From the NCBI GenBank assembly GCA_963377175.1, contig CAUJNA010000595.1:26001-90000 (forward strand): a DNA stretch of 64,000 nt. Reading direction: 5' to 3'. Positions 47,104 through 57,530 of this stretch are shown one piece after another. The stretch's first letter is position 1. Each line of letters begins with the position of its first letter. This stretch comes from Effrenium voratum (lineage: Eukaryota; Sar; Dinophyceae; Suessiales; Symbiodiniaceae). The position numbers were made by a program, and so were the translations under genes. The notes under the pieces were generated by a model. That model searched no databases, was not told the DNA's origin, and was given only the letters and a program-made list of their open reading frames with translations.

Positions 47104-47160
47104 GGCCGTAGCCTTGATGTATGCCGTAGCCATGCTGTATGCCGTAGCCATGTGTGTTAA
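47104..47160 (+). repeat. three 18-bp repeats with CCGTAGCC core
   Basis: CCGTAGCC at 47,106, 47,124 and 47,142, two of them extended to CCGTAGCCAT, the 5' half of the spliced leader. It lies between the last ORF and the 3' LTR of element C, on the strand opposite to its coding strand. Confidence 0.6.
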
Positions 47161-47398
47161 AAATGCCGGATTCATCCTCTTTTCTGCTCGGATGAAATGT
47201 CTTGGCTTTCGAAACTGAAAACACTATGTGCTGCTTCTTTTTGAGATACCTAGATGTATCAAAGGGTGATGTACAACGCTATGTACACGCGGGACGATTG
47301 TGAAACTATTGATCGCTCACTCATGGTATAGTCTTGTAGACGGCGAGGATCAATCATCTGAATTGAGTTCGTGGTGCTGAACGTATGAATCTTCAGGG

Positions 47399-49142
47399 TC
47401 AGTCGGATCGACGATACCATCGGCGGCTGCTGTCGGATTCACTGCCATAGTCTCCATAATCATTCCAGGTCGAGTTGCTGTAGTCCTTCCACTGCTTCTG
47501 ATGTCCCCACTGCTTGTTGTAGTCCTTGTACTCCTGCGGGGTCCAGGCTTGTTTCTTCTTGATGTACTCCTGGTATCTCTCAGAGCTGCGTTTACTGGTT
47601 GCAGATTTGCTGCGGATGTAAACCATGAGAGGACTGTGAGAGTCTGAGTCCTGCGAGCCATTCATGAACATGTCATTGTTCACGTGCTTAAAGCGCTCTG
47701 CGGATGAGACCTGGTAATCGAATATGGCCTTGGTTGGATGGTTCCGCATGAATTCCAGTTGTTCATCATCCATGCCGTTCATCTCGTCCTTCCGGAAAGC
47801 CTGCTGGATGTTCGTTTTGCCCCATCCAAATACGAAAGTCATCATCACATCTTGGAATGTTCGATCATATCCTGATCCACACTTCATGTACAGCTGATGA
47901 CGGACAATGGATTTGAGGGTGCACGAAGTCTCCATTGCATACTCCATTCTGTCCACGAGTGGCAAATCTTTCGTTTCATTCCACAGTCTCTGATATGCTC
48001 TCATGAGGATGTTCACGAGACCGTTGGCCGGATTGAAGACGTGCTGGAGTTTGCTGTGGGTGTTCGCTGATTTGTTGGCGTCTCCGGTGATCGCATCGCA
48101 TCGGTACAAAGTCACGAGCGGCATGATTTCATTCTGAAGATCTTCCTTTGCTGCTCCATGGCTAATTGAAGGATGGATGTGGAAAACTCCAATGGTAGCG
48201 AATGGGAGATCTGCCCTCGTTATGTGGCGGTCGTCATACTCGTGGAGTGACTTGTTGGATGATTTCGGGAGCATGCCACGAAACTCATCACTCTGCTCGA
48301 TATGGAGAACGACGATCTCCTTGTCTCGGCCATGTCCGTGGACAATGGTGCATGTTGGCAATCTCGGTCCAATGTGCTTCTTGGATTCAGTAAACATGGG
48401 TGGTCCTGTGGTTGCCAAGCAATCCGAGGTCGGAATTTCGTATTCGGGATCAGTGCAACTTCCTTCAGTTCCGAAGAAACATCTGAACATTCCGAATGCG
48501 GTTCCCCAATTCTGGCTCTTGGTGGAAATGTGTCTTGCCAGAAGTTCCACTCTTGCAGAAGGTCCGCCGCGGACAAAGCATGCGATCGGTCTGGATGACC
48601 ATTGCTTGATCACGATGCCCTTGTAACCGTATCGGATGAACGTCTTGATGAGCTCCCTGGATTTCTCATCATTAGGACTGAAGAATGCGTCTGCTTCATT
48701 CAGGCATAAGATGTGTGCACTGTTCTGCATCATCATCTTTACGATCGGTCGATCCTTCATCGGCATGTTGTACACCTCCCTGTTGTCCAGCTTTGGATTC
48801 CTCCGTGAGGTTTCCATGGTTCAGGGTAAGCATGTTGATCGCTATGGATGAGGTGAACTCATGCATATTGAGATAGTCCACAGGAGGACGGTCGGTCGGC
48901 TGCATCAGCGATCCCAGGATATCGGAATAGGCTCGGATGATTTCCGGGTCATCATGTGACCTGAGCTTCTTCAATCCAAGCGGAAGCTTAATCGGATATC
49001 CGGATCCTGGTTGAGCTTGCTTGGACTCGTCAATGGTGGGACATTCTCCTCGATGAGGGAAGTAGAATTCTTCTTCTCCGAGATTGACATCGGGATCGAC
49101 ATGTGCCAATGAGGCTGCCATCAGGTTCAAATGCTGCAACAA
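47399..49142 (-). pseudogene. endonuclease/exonuclease/phosphatase-like domain protein of element C
   Basis: The frame 49142-48696 ends with AINMLTLNHGNL, matching the start of an EEP (DNase I/AP endonuclease) fold, L-x-W-N-x-G-L. A frameshift near 48,790 leads to the 472-residue frame 48817-47399: SAHILCLNEADAFF (the catalytic-Glu strand), then TIGVFHIHPSISHGAAKED (the N/H-containing strand) and CDAITGDANKSANTH (the G-D-x-N motif). Order and spacing (~200 residues) fit EEP enzymes. The second half (FGWGKTNIQQAFRKDE and a Lys/Tyr-rich tail) is unknown. Non-LTR elements carry such a domain as their nicking enzyme; in an LTR element after RNase H it is unexpected. Confidence 0.5.
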
Positions 49143-49671
49143 TGTTCCTTGCCTCGATGGTTTTGTCTGTCAACGCTGTTCGCTCTTCGGAGAGTCGGAT
49201 GCCATAGTCTTGGTCCTTGAGGAACGCAAGGATCAACAGTGCATCTCTTCCTGCTGGCACATAGGTCAATGCGGCTTCTGACTCGTCGTCGTCAAGGATG
49301 ACGTCATCGATGCATGCCATGTGGACGTGCGTTCTCCCCGAAGGGTTTGACTGGGATTTCCCAGATTTGACCCCGTGCTCCATGATGCTGAAGAGCTGAT
49401 TTCCATAGGTTGCATGGAACATGAATGCGATGGGCTTCTTCGCGAACGGCTTGATTTTTCTCTCTTCTTCGGTGGATGGTGGTGCCGGCCTTCGCATTCT
49501 GTGCTTGGGCTGAGCTGTTGCCTTCATCTTCATGAGGCGCCTCGGATCTTGACGGATGTGGACTTGGCGGAATAGATTCCGTTGGTAGATCATAGTCCGG
49601 TTCGTCGTGTTGAGGCTCTTTCTGCTGCTCAAAGTACAGGGGTCGTCCAAAGGATTGGATCTCGACTTCAT
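49030..49671 (-). pseudogene. Tpt1/KptA-like domain of element C
   Basis: In this 213-residue frame, AFMFHATYGNQLFSIMEHGV, KSGKSQSNPSGRTHVHMA fits the family pattern H-G-T, x7, I-x3-G-L, then R-x-H-V-H-x-A. EAALTYVPAGRDALLILAFL follows as the next strands. The N-terminal R-x3-G-H-S motif was not found upstream, so the domain is partial, or another ADP-ribosyl-type fold. It starts right after an in-frame TAG that ends the preceding ORF, in the same frame. Frame lost near 49,110. Family enzymes use NAD+ on RNA ends; role here unknown. Confidence 0.45.
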
Positions 49672-51066
49672 CTATGGATCGACATAGAATTCCTTGCCAT
49701 CGGGCCTGAATGCATTTTGTGCGGATCTTGTGGTAAGCTTGTCAATCCATCGATTCCTTGGAACAATTTCTCCCCGTGCCTTGCGCTCCTTATATGGCCC
49801 GTCCACGGATGGAAATACCAATGCAATTTCGAAACGTGATTTTCCATAGCTCGGGAACATAGCCATCAAGAGAAGTCCTGGCTTATTTCCAATGAAGTTC
49901 CTGGCATGTGTGATGCAGGTCAATGCGTCATAGAGCTCGACGGATCCATCAGGACCCATGTCCACGTGTCGTCTGCATTCCTTATGGATTCCATGCCTTG
50001 GATCATGTCGAAGACATCCGGAAAACGATCTGCTCATTCTCTCAATTCGCCAGAGGATGAGGTCGGTGATCTGTTTCGCCTTGGATGGATCCATGCGGAA
50101 GTATTTGCAAACCTGTTCGACATTCTGGACGGTCTTCTCGAGATCAATGTTGCCGTTGTGGCATACCATCGGGATGATGTCGGTTCCGTAAACTTCGGGT
50201 TGAGCATTGGTGTAGCAGCAAATGCTGTAGACCTTCTTGATGAAGTCCATGTGTTGCTTCTCCGTATGATTTCCTTCACCTGGCTGCCAGTAATCGTTGA
50301 ATCTGGCCTTTAACCAGAATACCTCAACTCCATGTGGTCTCTCATGCTCAGGAACGAAGTGGAAATCCGGGTTGACATCGAGGATGGTTGAGCATTCCCT
50401 GTAGTATTCGTACACAAAACTCAGGAATTTTGAGTTTCCGAAAGGTCCTGGATGTACGGATTCCTTCTGGAGGCTGATGTTTGTATCCGATCCATATGTT
50501 ACACACCACCGATCATTGGATGTGAGAACAGGCCGCATCACTGGTCGCCTTGGAAGTGCAGGTCGATCACCAGGATGATTGTCGGATTCCTTCTCTTCAT
50601 CCAGGATGTTCTTTGGTGCTGGCTTGACCGTGGAGACAAGCCTCAATGCTGGCGGCGGTGACTTTGGAACAAGTTTCGGATGCGGCATCGCCTTTGACGT
50701 AGGCCTTCCTGCGGGAGGATGCCCGTCTTCATCTGAATCATCGTCGTCGGAATCTGGATCATAATCAACCTGCTCCATGTTGACATTCTCGGGTTGCTGA
50801 GAGGCGGATGGATTCTCATCGGCGACTTGCTCCATGGGGCAGTCGGATGTCTCATCTTCCTCATCACGAGCAGGGGATTCCTTCAACAGTGATGCCCGTC
50901 TCTTGATCATCTGCTTTGGCACAGGTGCCGCGGCGCTGGATCGTCCGAAGATCATATTGAGAATGGGCATGTCTTCGAAGTGATCGAGCATACAAGATTG
51001 CAAAGGTCGGATTGGTTGTAAACCGAAAGTGGCTGCGGATGCAGACACATATTTCTTGAGATTCAA
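49672..51066 (-). CDS. 464-residue ORF downstream of RNase H in element C, unknown
   Basis: Uninterrupted. Residues ~60-170 are acidic and Pro-rich (VDYDPDSDDDDSDEDGHPPA). The folded part (~190-464) includes DRWCVTYGSDTNISL, GPFGNSKFLSFVYEYYRECS, VEVFWLKARFNDYWQPGEGN and HARNFIGNKPGLLLMAMFPS. No transmembrane segment or signal peptide, so it is not an envelope-type protein. No family recognised. Start at 51,066 is 96 bases after the RNase H stop, in another frame. The TAG at its end is followed at once by ATG in the same frame, so it may once have been fused to the Tpt1/KptA-like domain. Confidence 0.65.
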   Translation of the reverse strand: MNLKKYVSASAATFGLQPIRPLQSCMLDHFEDMPILNMIFGRSSAAAPVPKQMIKRRASLLKESPARDEEDETSDCPMEQVADENPSASQQPENVNMEQVDYDPDSDDDDSDEDGHPPAGRPTSKAMPHPKLVPKSPPPALRLVSTVKPAPKNILDEEKESDNHPGDRPALPRRPVMRPVLTSNDRWCVTYGSDTNISLQKESVHPGPFGNSKFLSFVYEYYRECSTILDVNPDFHFVPEHERPHGVEVFWLKARFNDYWQPGEGNHTEKQHMDFIKKVYSICCYTNAQPEVYGTDIIPMVCHNGNIDLEKTVQNVEQVCKYFRMDPSKAKQITDLILWRIERMSRSFSGCLRHDPRHGIHKECRRHVDMGPDGSVELYDALTCITHARNFIGNKPGLLLMAMFPSYGKSRFEIALVFPSVDGPYKERKARGEIVPRNRWIDKLTTRSAQNAFRPDGKEFYVDP

Positions 51067-51161
51067 AATGGGTCAAGCGCAAACACGCGCATCACGGAAT
51101 TGAGGAATTGAAAATATGCAAAACGGAAAAACTCATGCATCAGAATTCGTGGACATGCGGA

Positions 51162-52370
51162 TCATGCCCAGGTTCCCCAATAAGCAAACATGGATTCTGC
51201 TACACCGACTCCTGCAAAGGCAATGATGTCGGGTCCGTGCTTCGTGTTGTGCGCTAGCCACTCAACCAGAAATGCCTTGTTCTGCAACATGGTACGGATG
51301 GGTGGATGTGCATCTACATTCAAGAGATTGCCGGTGAGGACGGCCTTGATGAGCTCGTCTGCTTTTGCTGAATGCTTGGTCAGCGAATCTGCCAGACAAT
51401 CTTCACTCCGTACATGTGCAAGGTCGTGCATCTGTCCACTGTTGCTGTCCTTTCTCAACATCTGGATCAAATGCATTGTCTCTTTCTGTTCCGGTTGATG
51501 TGTTGTGGATGCTGCGGTGACAAGATTGTTCGCATCAGTGCGGATGTGTACATCTGCAATTTCGCCCGTTATGTCTGACCAGAGGCCGCGAAGAAATAAT
51601 GCTGAACCGTAACAACGCATTAGTCCGTGCAACTCTGCAACAGTAGTGGACATGGTTGTGGCGGTGATCTTGTGCGTCTCATAGTCGACCAGCGAGCCTC
51701 TCGAGTTCGATGAGCCCTGGCGAAGATCTCTTTGTTCTGCAAGAAAGATAACATGCGCACGTTGGGATGACTTATCCTCGTTGTTGCGATAGGATGCATC
51801 TGGATAGCCAACTATGCGTGTCTTGCCACGAAGGGGCCAGAATCTCATGCTAAGCGGGATGCTTTTGATGGTTCTGACTGTCTTATTAATGGCGCGAACG
51901 TCCTCAATGGTCGGTGATGATGCCTTGGATGCACACCTGGAGAATTGATAACCAATGTGGAACTGCGTTCGCGACTGTAACCAGTTGATCTGACCTAGGA
52001 CACTTCTGTATGCAGTATGCATTTGTGGAGTAAGAGGAGTGTCGTCCTTCAGGTGTTTGTCAAAAGTGATCTCCTGCAGTTCGTCGATGGCAACATTCTG
52101 ATGAACATTGATGTACCAACCGTGCTTGTCATCTTGCTTCCATTGGATGCGCTGTCCTACGAAGAGGCAATCATTTTTGTCCTCGGAACCAACCTGAAAA
52201 TCTTTCCGAAGTCGTCCCATGATTTCCTTCTCGAACACGTCATCCCCCGTCATAAGAAGATCATCTACATGAAGAGACAGTGCTCCATGAACTTGTCGAT
52301 TCTTGGCATTGTTACCAGAAACAGGATCCATGAGGTAATCAACTGCTCCTTCGAGATCGAAAGTGTGGAT
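51162..52370 (-). CDS. RT C-terminal part and RNase H of element C
   Basis: After a frameshift near 52,370 the 389-residue frame carries GALSLHVDDLLMTGDDVFEK (RT active site, V-D-D with the second Asp present), LVGQRIQWKQDD-type thumb motifs, TAYRSVLGQINWLQSRTQFH, then RNase H: RIVGYPDASYRNNEDKSSQR, TTVAELHGL, IRTDANNLV and AHVRSEDCLADSLTKHSAKA, giving candidate D, E, D, D. RNase H looks complete. A 70-residue tail follows (LLNVDAHPPIRTMLQNKAFL and on), as in related dinoflagellate elements. Confidence 0.88.
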   Translation of the reverse strand: MHTFDLEGAVDYLMDPVSGNNAKNRQVHGALSLHVDDLLMTGDDVFEKEIMGRLRKDFQVGSEDKNDCLFVGQRIQWKQDDKHGWYINVHQNVAIDELQEITFDKHLKDDTPLTPQMHTAYRSVLGQINWLQSRTQFHIGYQFSRCASKASSPTIEDVRAINKTVRTIKSIPLSMRFWPLRGKTRIVGYPDASYRNNEDKSSQRAHVIFLAEQRDLRQGSSNSRGSLVDYETHKITATTMSTTVAELHGLMRCYGSALFLRGLWSDITGEIADVHIRTDANNLVTAASTTHQPEQKETMHLIQMLRKDSNSGQMHDLAHVRSEDCLADSLTKHSAKADELIKAVLTGNLLNVDAHPPIRTMLQNKAFLVEWLAHNTKHGPDIIAFAGVGVAESMFAYWGTWA

Positions 52371-52830
52371 GACTTCTTCTCACTCACCAATGCGGGCTTC
52401 GGAAGCTGCTTGCCGTAGTACACGTATGTACAACGGTCTGCCCGGGTTGGCACCAGTCCGTAGGAACGAAGTGCCGAGTCAAGGATGTTCCACCATCTGC
52501 AGGGTGCGTCATTCAGCCCGTAGGCAGGCTTCTTCACGCGCGCTCCAATGTGTGGTGGATATCCCATTTCAGGAGGTATTTGACAAATGATGTCACGAGA
52601 CTGATCGTATGCTTCGCCTTGGAGAAACGCTGTCTTCAAATCCATGTGGACTATATTCCAGCCTTTATTTGAGGCTGCTTGGCTTGCAAGGCGGAAACCA
52701 CTCCTGGATGCAGCAGGACTGTCTGTCTGCTGATCATTCTTCTGCTTGTCTTGGAAGCCTCGGAGGACCCAGCAAGCCTTGGTCTTCAGGAAGTTACCAT
52801 CCTTGTCTCGCTTCAGGGTTAGAACCCGGT
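52265..52830 (-). pseudogene. RT N-terminal part (fingers/palm) of element C
   Basis: VLTLKRDKDGNFLKTKACWV, LRGFQDKQKNDQQTDSPAAS, GWNIVHMDLKTAFLQGEAYD (first catalytic Asp), KKPAYGLNDAPCRWWNILDS and LRSYGLVPTRADRCTYVYYG follow the family order. The frame breaks near 52,370. Upstream of 52,830 the expected preceding region is not on this strand but on the other. Confidence 0.88.
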
Positions 52831-53071
52831 TCTTTCCCGACGATGACCGTGCACTCTTAGTTCTGTATTCATCCAAGCAAGAATCCTTGAAGGCTTCATC
52901 CACATCCGCACTCATTGGCAAGAAGCGGAAGGAAGCTACAGCCACGGAAATAAGAGCTTATCAGAAGCAATTCCTAGAAGCCAAGCAGCTTGAGTGCAAA
53001 TCATGGCTTGACAATGAAGTGTTCGACTTAGTCGATACACGCAAGATTCAGGTCAGGAACTGGGTCACCGG
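52826..53071 (+). other. inverted segment holding the region that should precede RT
   Basis: On + the sequence reads KKRKEATATEIRAYQKQFLE, AKQLECKSWLDNEVFDLVDT, RKIQVRNWVTGR, which in this family directly precedes W-V-L-T-x-K. The VLTLKRD continuation is on the - strand at 52,825. CCGG occurs at both proposed edges (52,826-52,829 and 53,068-53,071). The + reading SLMTAEQKICANTGSFTVPR further right (to about 53,345) may also be flipped or may be chance. Confidence 0.6.
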
Positions 53072-53349
53072 TCGCTATGAGATACACTGACCAGGAAGAT
53101 GGAGATTCAGAAGACTCTCAGAGGACCAGATCCTACGATGATCACCAAGCTGATCTCGTTCTTGATGAAGCGCATTGGTCACTCATGACAGCCGAACAGA
53201 AGATCTGTGCGAACACCGGATCCTTTACGGTTCCGAGAGATATCGAAGGCAACCCTGTCCTTCTTGGACGTGTGAAAGGGACCTTCAGCCCGTCGCCCCG
53301 ATGCGGATTCTCTCATCAGAAATACACAGATCAGAATCATGTTGACCAG

Positions 53350-54331
53350 TTATGCTGAACTTCCAGTGCCGGATGAGGTTCGAACATGAGGAATCAGCTC
53401 TTCCTCACTTTCATATTGGACCGGCAAATTCGCTGGATTGTTCGGATTATAATTGGATGAAGATGCAGGATCATGTCTGGGAGAATGCCCAGGTGACTCA
53501 TCATTGTCATCTGGCTTCTTCTTCTTCTTCCCAGTCTTCTGCTTCTTTGATGGACTGCCGGTTGTTTCTTCTTGCGCAAGTGTTGGCAGTTCAAGATCTT
53601 CATCTTGTTCTTCTGCTTCGGGGTTTGTAAGAATCGCAGCTGGTGAAGGTACCACGACAGTCGGAAGAATTGGCTGAGATGATTGCGACTGCGACGGCAA
53701 AGAGACATCACCCCCCCCAGTCGACTGAGTCCACTGGAGGATGAAACGGACTCCTCCGCCAGGCTTGTCGTGCGGCGGTAGTGGAGGATCCACTGGACTG
53801 TCTGGTGACACGCCGCGCGGTGCTGGCGGAGGAGACCAGGCTTGTCGTGCGGCGGTAGTGGAGGATCCACTGGACTGTCTGGTGACACACCGCGTGGTGC
53901 TGGCGGCATGGGATGATCAGGCTGATGTGGGGGATCCGGGTTCTCGTTGGAGGTCTTGGATCAGGCATGGGATGGTCCGGTTGATCAGGTGGCTGCTGCG
54001 TGTCAGGTTGTTGAGGTGCATCGGTTGGATCCAATGGATCCGTCTCGATGGGCATCGGCCTGATGGCCGACCCATCGGTGAACGACTGATGAACGGATGA
54101 AAACATCACAGCATGCCAAGTCTTCGGATCATACTTCTCCCAATTGCATTTTGACGCAGGCAAGACCCAAATTCTATTCAGCTGACCAGGCTGCCAGAAG
54201 GATATGATTGCATTGTCCGGAGGTGACGTAATAGGCATATTGATGCCAATGGTGTGGACGTATGCGGTGCATGCATCATACTGAGTCGATGAGATCCACA
54301 GTTGTCTCAACTTCTTACAGCCATTCCACAT
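53350..54331 (-). pseudogene. linker with proline-rich and lysine-rich regions, element C
   Basis: Frame 54331-53708 begins MWNGCKKLRQLWISSTQYDA and IISFWQPGQLNRIWVLPASK, then becomes Pro/Asp-rich. A ~78-bp direct duplication lies at about 53,762-53,830 and 53,840-53,908 (GCTTGTCGTGCGGCGGTAGT). Frame 53811-53350 continues with SPSKKQKTGKKKKKPDDNDE, a basic stretch. No enzyme motif; it probably links the methyltransferase-like domain to RT. Confidence 0.5.
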
Positions 54332-54340
54332 GTTTTGACA

Positions 54341-55310
54341 TCACCAGTCATTAGGATCTTGCTTGAAGATATCGATTTCAGTCCCAGGTGGGTACTGCTT
54401 CATCGTCTTCTGGAACTTCTGAACTAGCGGGTCCTGGATGACTAATGGTTGAACGTCCTTGTTGAACGGCAGGTCTTGGATTCTGACTGCAAGACTGCTG
54501 CTGGTCATGTTGAACTCCTTGTCAATGGCTTCCATCTCCTTTCTCAGGATATCAACCTGCTTGATGGTGAATGGTTCAAAAAGGTCCTCCAAGAGGTACA
54601 CCTCATTGCCAAGCGGTTTCACCTGCAAGTGTCGTAGGAGGATGTGCGCGAGATCCTGACAGAACTGGTAAGGATACACCTGCCAGTTTGGTCCTGCTTC
54701 CGAAGGTACCAGCGTTTCCCTCTAGGAGTTGGTGTTCATGCTTGACTGAGCTGGAAAAATTTTTACACCTTCTGAAGATCGGTCTCATAACCTCGGAAGG
54801 TAAACAGTGCATCAAGCTCGTTGAGACTTCTGAGCTCGGATTCAGGATCTTTAAGCCCGTATGCACAGAAATGGAAATCTCCCCAGGTCACGGATGGATC
54901 TGAAAACAATTATTGCACGCATTTCAGATACCATATCCTGGATGTCTGAGGATTTTCGATGATGAAGTATCTTCTGTGCTTCAACTGATATCGCGCAATG
55001 GATGCCACAAATTCAACCATGGGAAGGTAGCGTCTCCGCTTTCCCCAACCTTTTGTTGGTCTTGTTGGATGTTCTGCAAATTTGACCATGGTCCACAGAC
55101 CGGTGCCATAAGGATGACATCAGGCGCTTGTTCTCTGATGATCTCCATGACCATGTGTTGTCCCTTGGATGTCATTGCATCGAATCCTGCACGGATGTCT
55201 ACGGGAGTCCCAACCTTAAGACCTGATAGCGCACAGCATTGACTGAATCTGGCACTTCCTGCAAAGATCTCGAGAACGTGGATCTTTCCCTTACGTACAA
55301 TTCCAATGTG
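54341..55310 (-). pseudogene. C5-cytosine-methyltransferase-like domain of element C
   Basis: IHVLEIFAGSARFSQ (residues 91-105 of frame 55553-54981) fits motif I; DVILMAPVCGPWSNLQN (145-161) fits motif IV with candidate catalytic Cys. After a frameshift near 55,015, RRYFIIENPQTSRIW fits motif VI (E-N-P). An in-frame TAA follows, then GDFHFCAYGLKDPESE. Another shift gives KHEHQLLEGNAG and SRTKLAGVYPYQFCQDL, like motif IX (R-x-x-A-x-L-x-x-F-P). C5 methyltransferases transfer a methyl group from S-adenosylmethionine to cytosine. Motif X was not seen. Retrotransposon-borne methyltransferases have been reported in dinoflagellates. Breaks make this copy inactive. Confidence 0.6.
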
Positions 55311-57234
55311 CTTGTTCAGGAATGGATGTGAGGTCCTCGACGAACATGTTCTCTGCTGGATGAGGTACTGCAGGTTTTGGAGTTGTTTTTCCCGCGATAC
55401 GTAATGGCACTGAGGATCTTGGCTTAGGAGCTGGTGCGGAAGATTCCCTTTTCTTGGTATCTGCAGAGGAGCCTGGTTGCTCCTTCTGCAAGGATTCTCG
55501 CTCTTCTGGTAACAGAAGATCAATTCCGGGTTTCCCCGGAGGGATGGTCTCATCCTTCCTGAGCTTCGTCATGTTAACCTTGATGAGTCGAGTCCCAAGA
55601 TCAAGTCCTACCATCGCTCCTTCAATGGAAATGATCCTTTTAGCCATATTCCTCCCTTGCTTCCATCGGAACGAACCTTGGATTTGTCTTCCTGCCAGTA
55701 GAATACCTTGTCCTTCACCTGAAGAGGCTTTGAACTCATTCGGAGATTTTGAGCAAGGTCTCGTCGGATGTCTTCGGATTGACGTGCTTCTTGGAAAGCT
55801 AGCTTTGACAGCTGCTTGATCTGGATGGCTGTCAGCTCTTCTTCATTCCTGTCAATAGTCAACTGAGTTGGTGTTGCGACATCGAGTTGGATGAGATCTG
55901 CTGGTCGTCTTCCGAACGCGAGCTCCAATGGTGTTACACCCCCGTAGGTGACGGTCTGAAGTTGCAGCGGCCTTCACCAGTTGCCTATAGGTCACTTTCT
56001 TCAGTGTTGCAGGTGCAGCGCCTGCTTTGATGGAACTTAGCATGATCTTGAGTTGCGCCTTCAGGAGCCGAGCTGCTGCTTCAGCTCGATTTGGCCATGG
56101 TGTATTCGGTCCCAAGGATATCGGTGTGATGTCAAGGGACTGATAGAAATGTTCCCATGTATCTGTCATGATGGCTTGATCTGCGACAACTGATTTGGGC
56201 TGCAAGTGGTACCTGAGGACAGTGATGTTCTCGGCTTCTTGCGCAGTTGTCACTGCCTCTGCAGTGAGCAATGTTGTTGCTCCATCCAGGATGACAAAAA
56301 CAATGATGTGTTCTCCTGTTCCAAGAGGAACTTGACAGTGATCAATGTCACCAAAGGTGTCCGCTCGAAGTCCACTTGTTTTGCTTCGTGGTGGTGCATG
56401 CTTTGCCGCTTGGCAAACTTCACACGCACTTCGGATCTTGTCAAATAGATCGAATGTTGATTTCGGCAAATGAAGCGCTCGGGTTCTAAATCAAAACTGA
56501 TCTGTTGTCATGTGATGATGCTGCAGGTGGAGTTTCTTCAACTCTTCAGGAGTTAACAATCGCTTGTGTGTTCTGCCTAGGGCAAGCGGAAGCGATGTTG
56601 GTTCTTCTGAGGATGGTGCGAAAGGATCTGGCTCAATAGTCGACCGGCCCCTCTTGTCGATGATCCTGTCTGCTGCCGAACCTGAACCTGCTTCTTCGCC
56701 CTTAAGCGAATTGTCCGCGAAGGTGAAAATGGTCTTACCTGTCCACAGGTTGATCATCGGTTTATTTGCCTGGGATGTAAGTCTCCAATTGTCTTCTAAA
56801 ATGTCTGGATCTCCACCTGCGGATGCATCAAAGGTTTCCGTAGTACGTTCTCGGCTAATGTGATCAGGATTGATTGGACATTCCTTGGCTCCATTTGGTG
56901 TGAACAGCGCCTTTCGGGGCGTGATGCGCACACGGATGAGCTGCTTGTTCTTCTTGTCAAGGATCCAATGGTCCTGCTTTTGAGACCCAATGATCTTAGG
57001 AGTTGCTAGGTCCTCCTTTGTCTCGGATGATTTTGCTGCACAAACAGTTTCGCTCTTGGTGAGATCCCCGGAGGGAAACTTGATGCTGTTATCATCGTCA
57101 TAGACATAGTCGATGAGGCCCTTGTGGCAATTTCTCCATGCGCCTTCACTCTTGCAACTCCAGCGAGATCGACGAGTGCATGTCCTGTACCGGATACCGG
57201 AACTGCTTGACGGTTCACGCCAAAGGCTTTGCAT
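55291..57234 (-). pseudogene. GAG-pre-integrase and integrase of element C
   Basis: RLLTPEELKKLHLQHHHMTT gives the His pair and CEVCQAAKH the Cys pair of the zinc-binding lead-in, split by a frameshift near 56,485. The core (56469-55852) has DTFGDIDHCQVPLG, KSVVADQAIMTDTWEHF and NTPWPNRAEAAARLLKAQLK, supplying candidate D, D and E. The C-terminal part continues in two more frames: LAFGRRPADLIQLDVATPTQ, VKDKVFYWQEDKSKVR, and VGLDLGTRLIKVNMTKL with a polar tail. Integrase joins the cDNA to chromosomal DNA. Residues 1-200 of frame 57234-56491 before the zinc site are spacer. Confidence 0.82.
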
Positions 57235-57530
57235 CGTGCTCGGTGGTCATGTAGAGGTTCCGCATCTGGCTGATGCTGAGAAGGATTGGTACAGTTCCTT
57301 GTTCAAGGACGTCGATGTTGGTACTGCATGGAGGAGTTGTGTGATATCGAAGATGCAGGGTCCAATTTACCCTGGCGGTCTCTCCGCTTGCAAAAGTGAA
57401 CTTGGTCTCGGCCGGAATGTACTCATAGGAGATGATGTCCTTCATTGGTTCGATGGCGGATTGCATGCCAGCTGCCCATAGATCTGGTACATCCATTGTC
57501 CAGAATCGCATAGGTCGGGTTGTGCTGAGG
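57215..57530 (-). pseudogene. retropepsin-like protease of element C
   Basis: TYAILDNGCTRSMGSW (near 57,515-57,470) is the active-site strand; the usual D-S/T-G is D-N-G here, a possible inactivating change. After a frameshift, KFTFASGETARVNWTLHLRY and VLEQGTVPILLSISQMRNLY match the flap and the conserved L-L-S-x-x-Q-M-R-N end. Confidence 0.72.
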
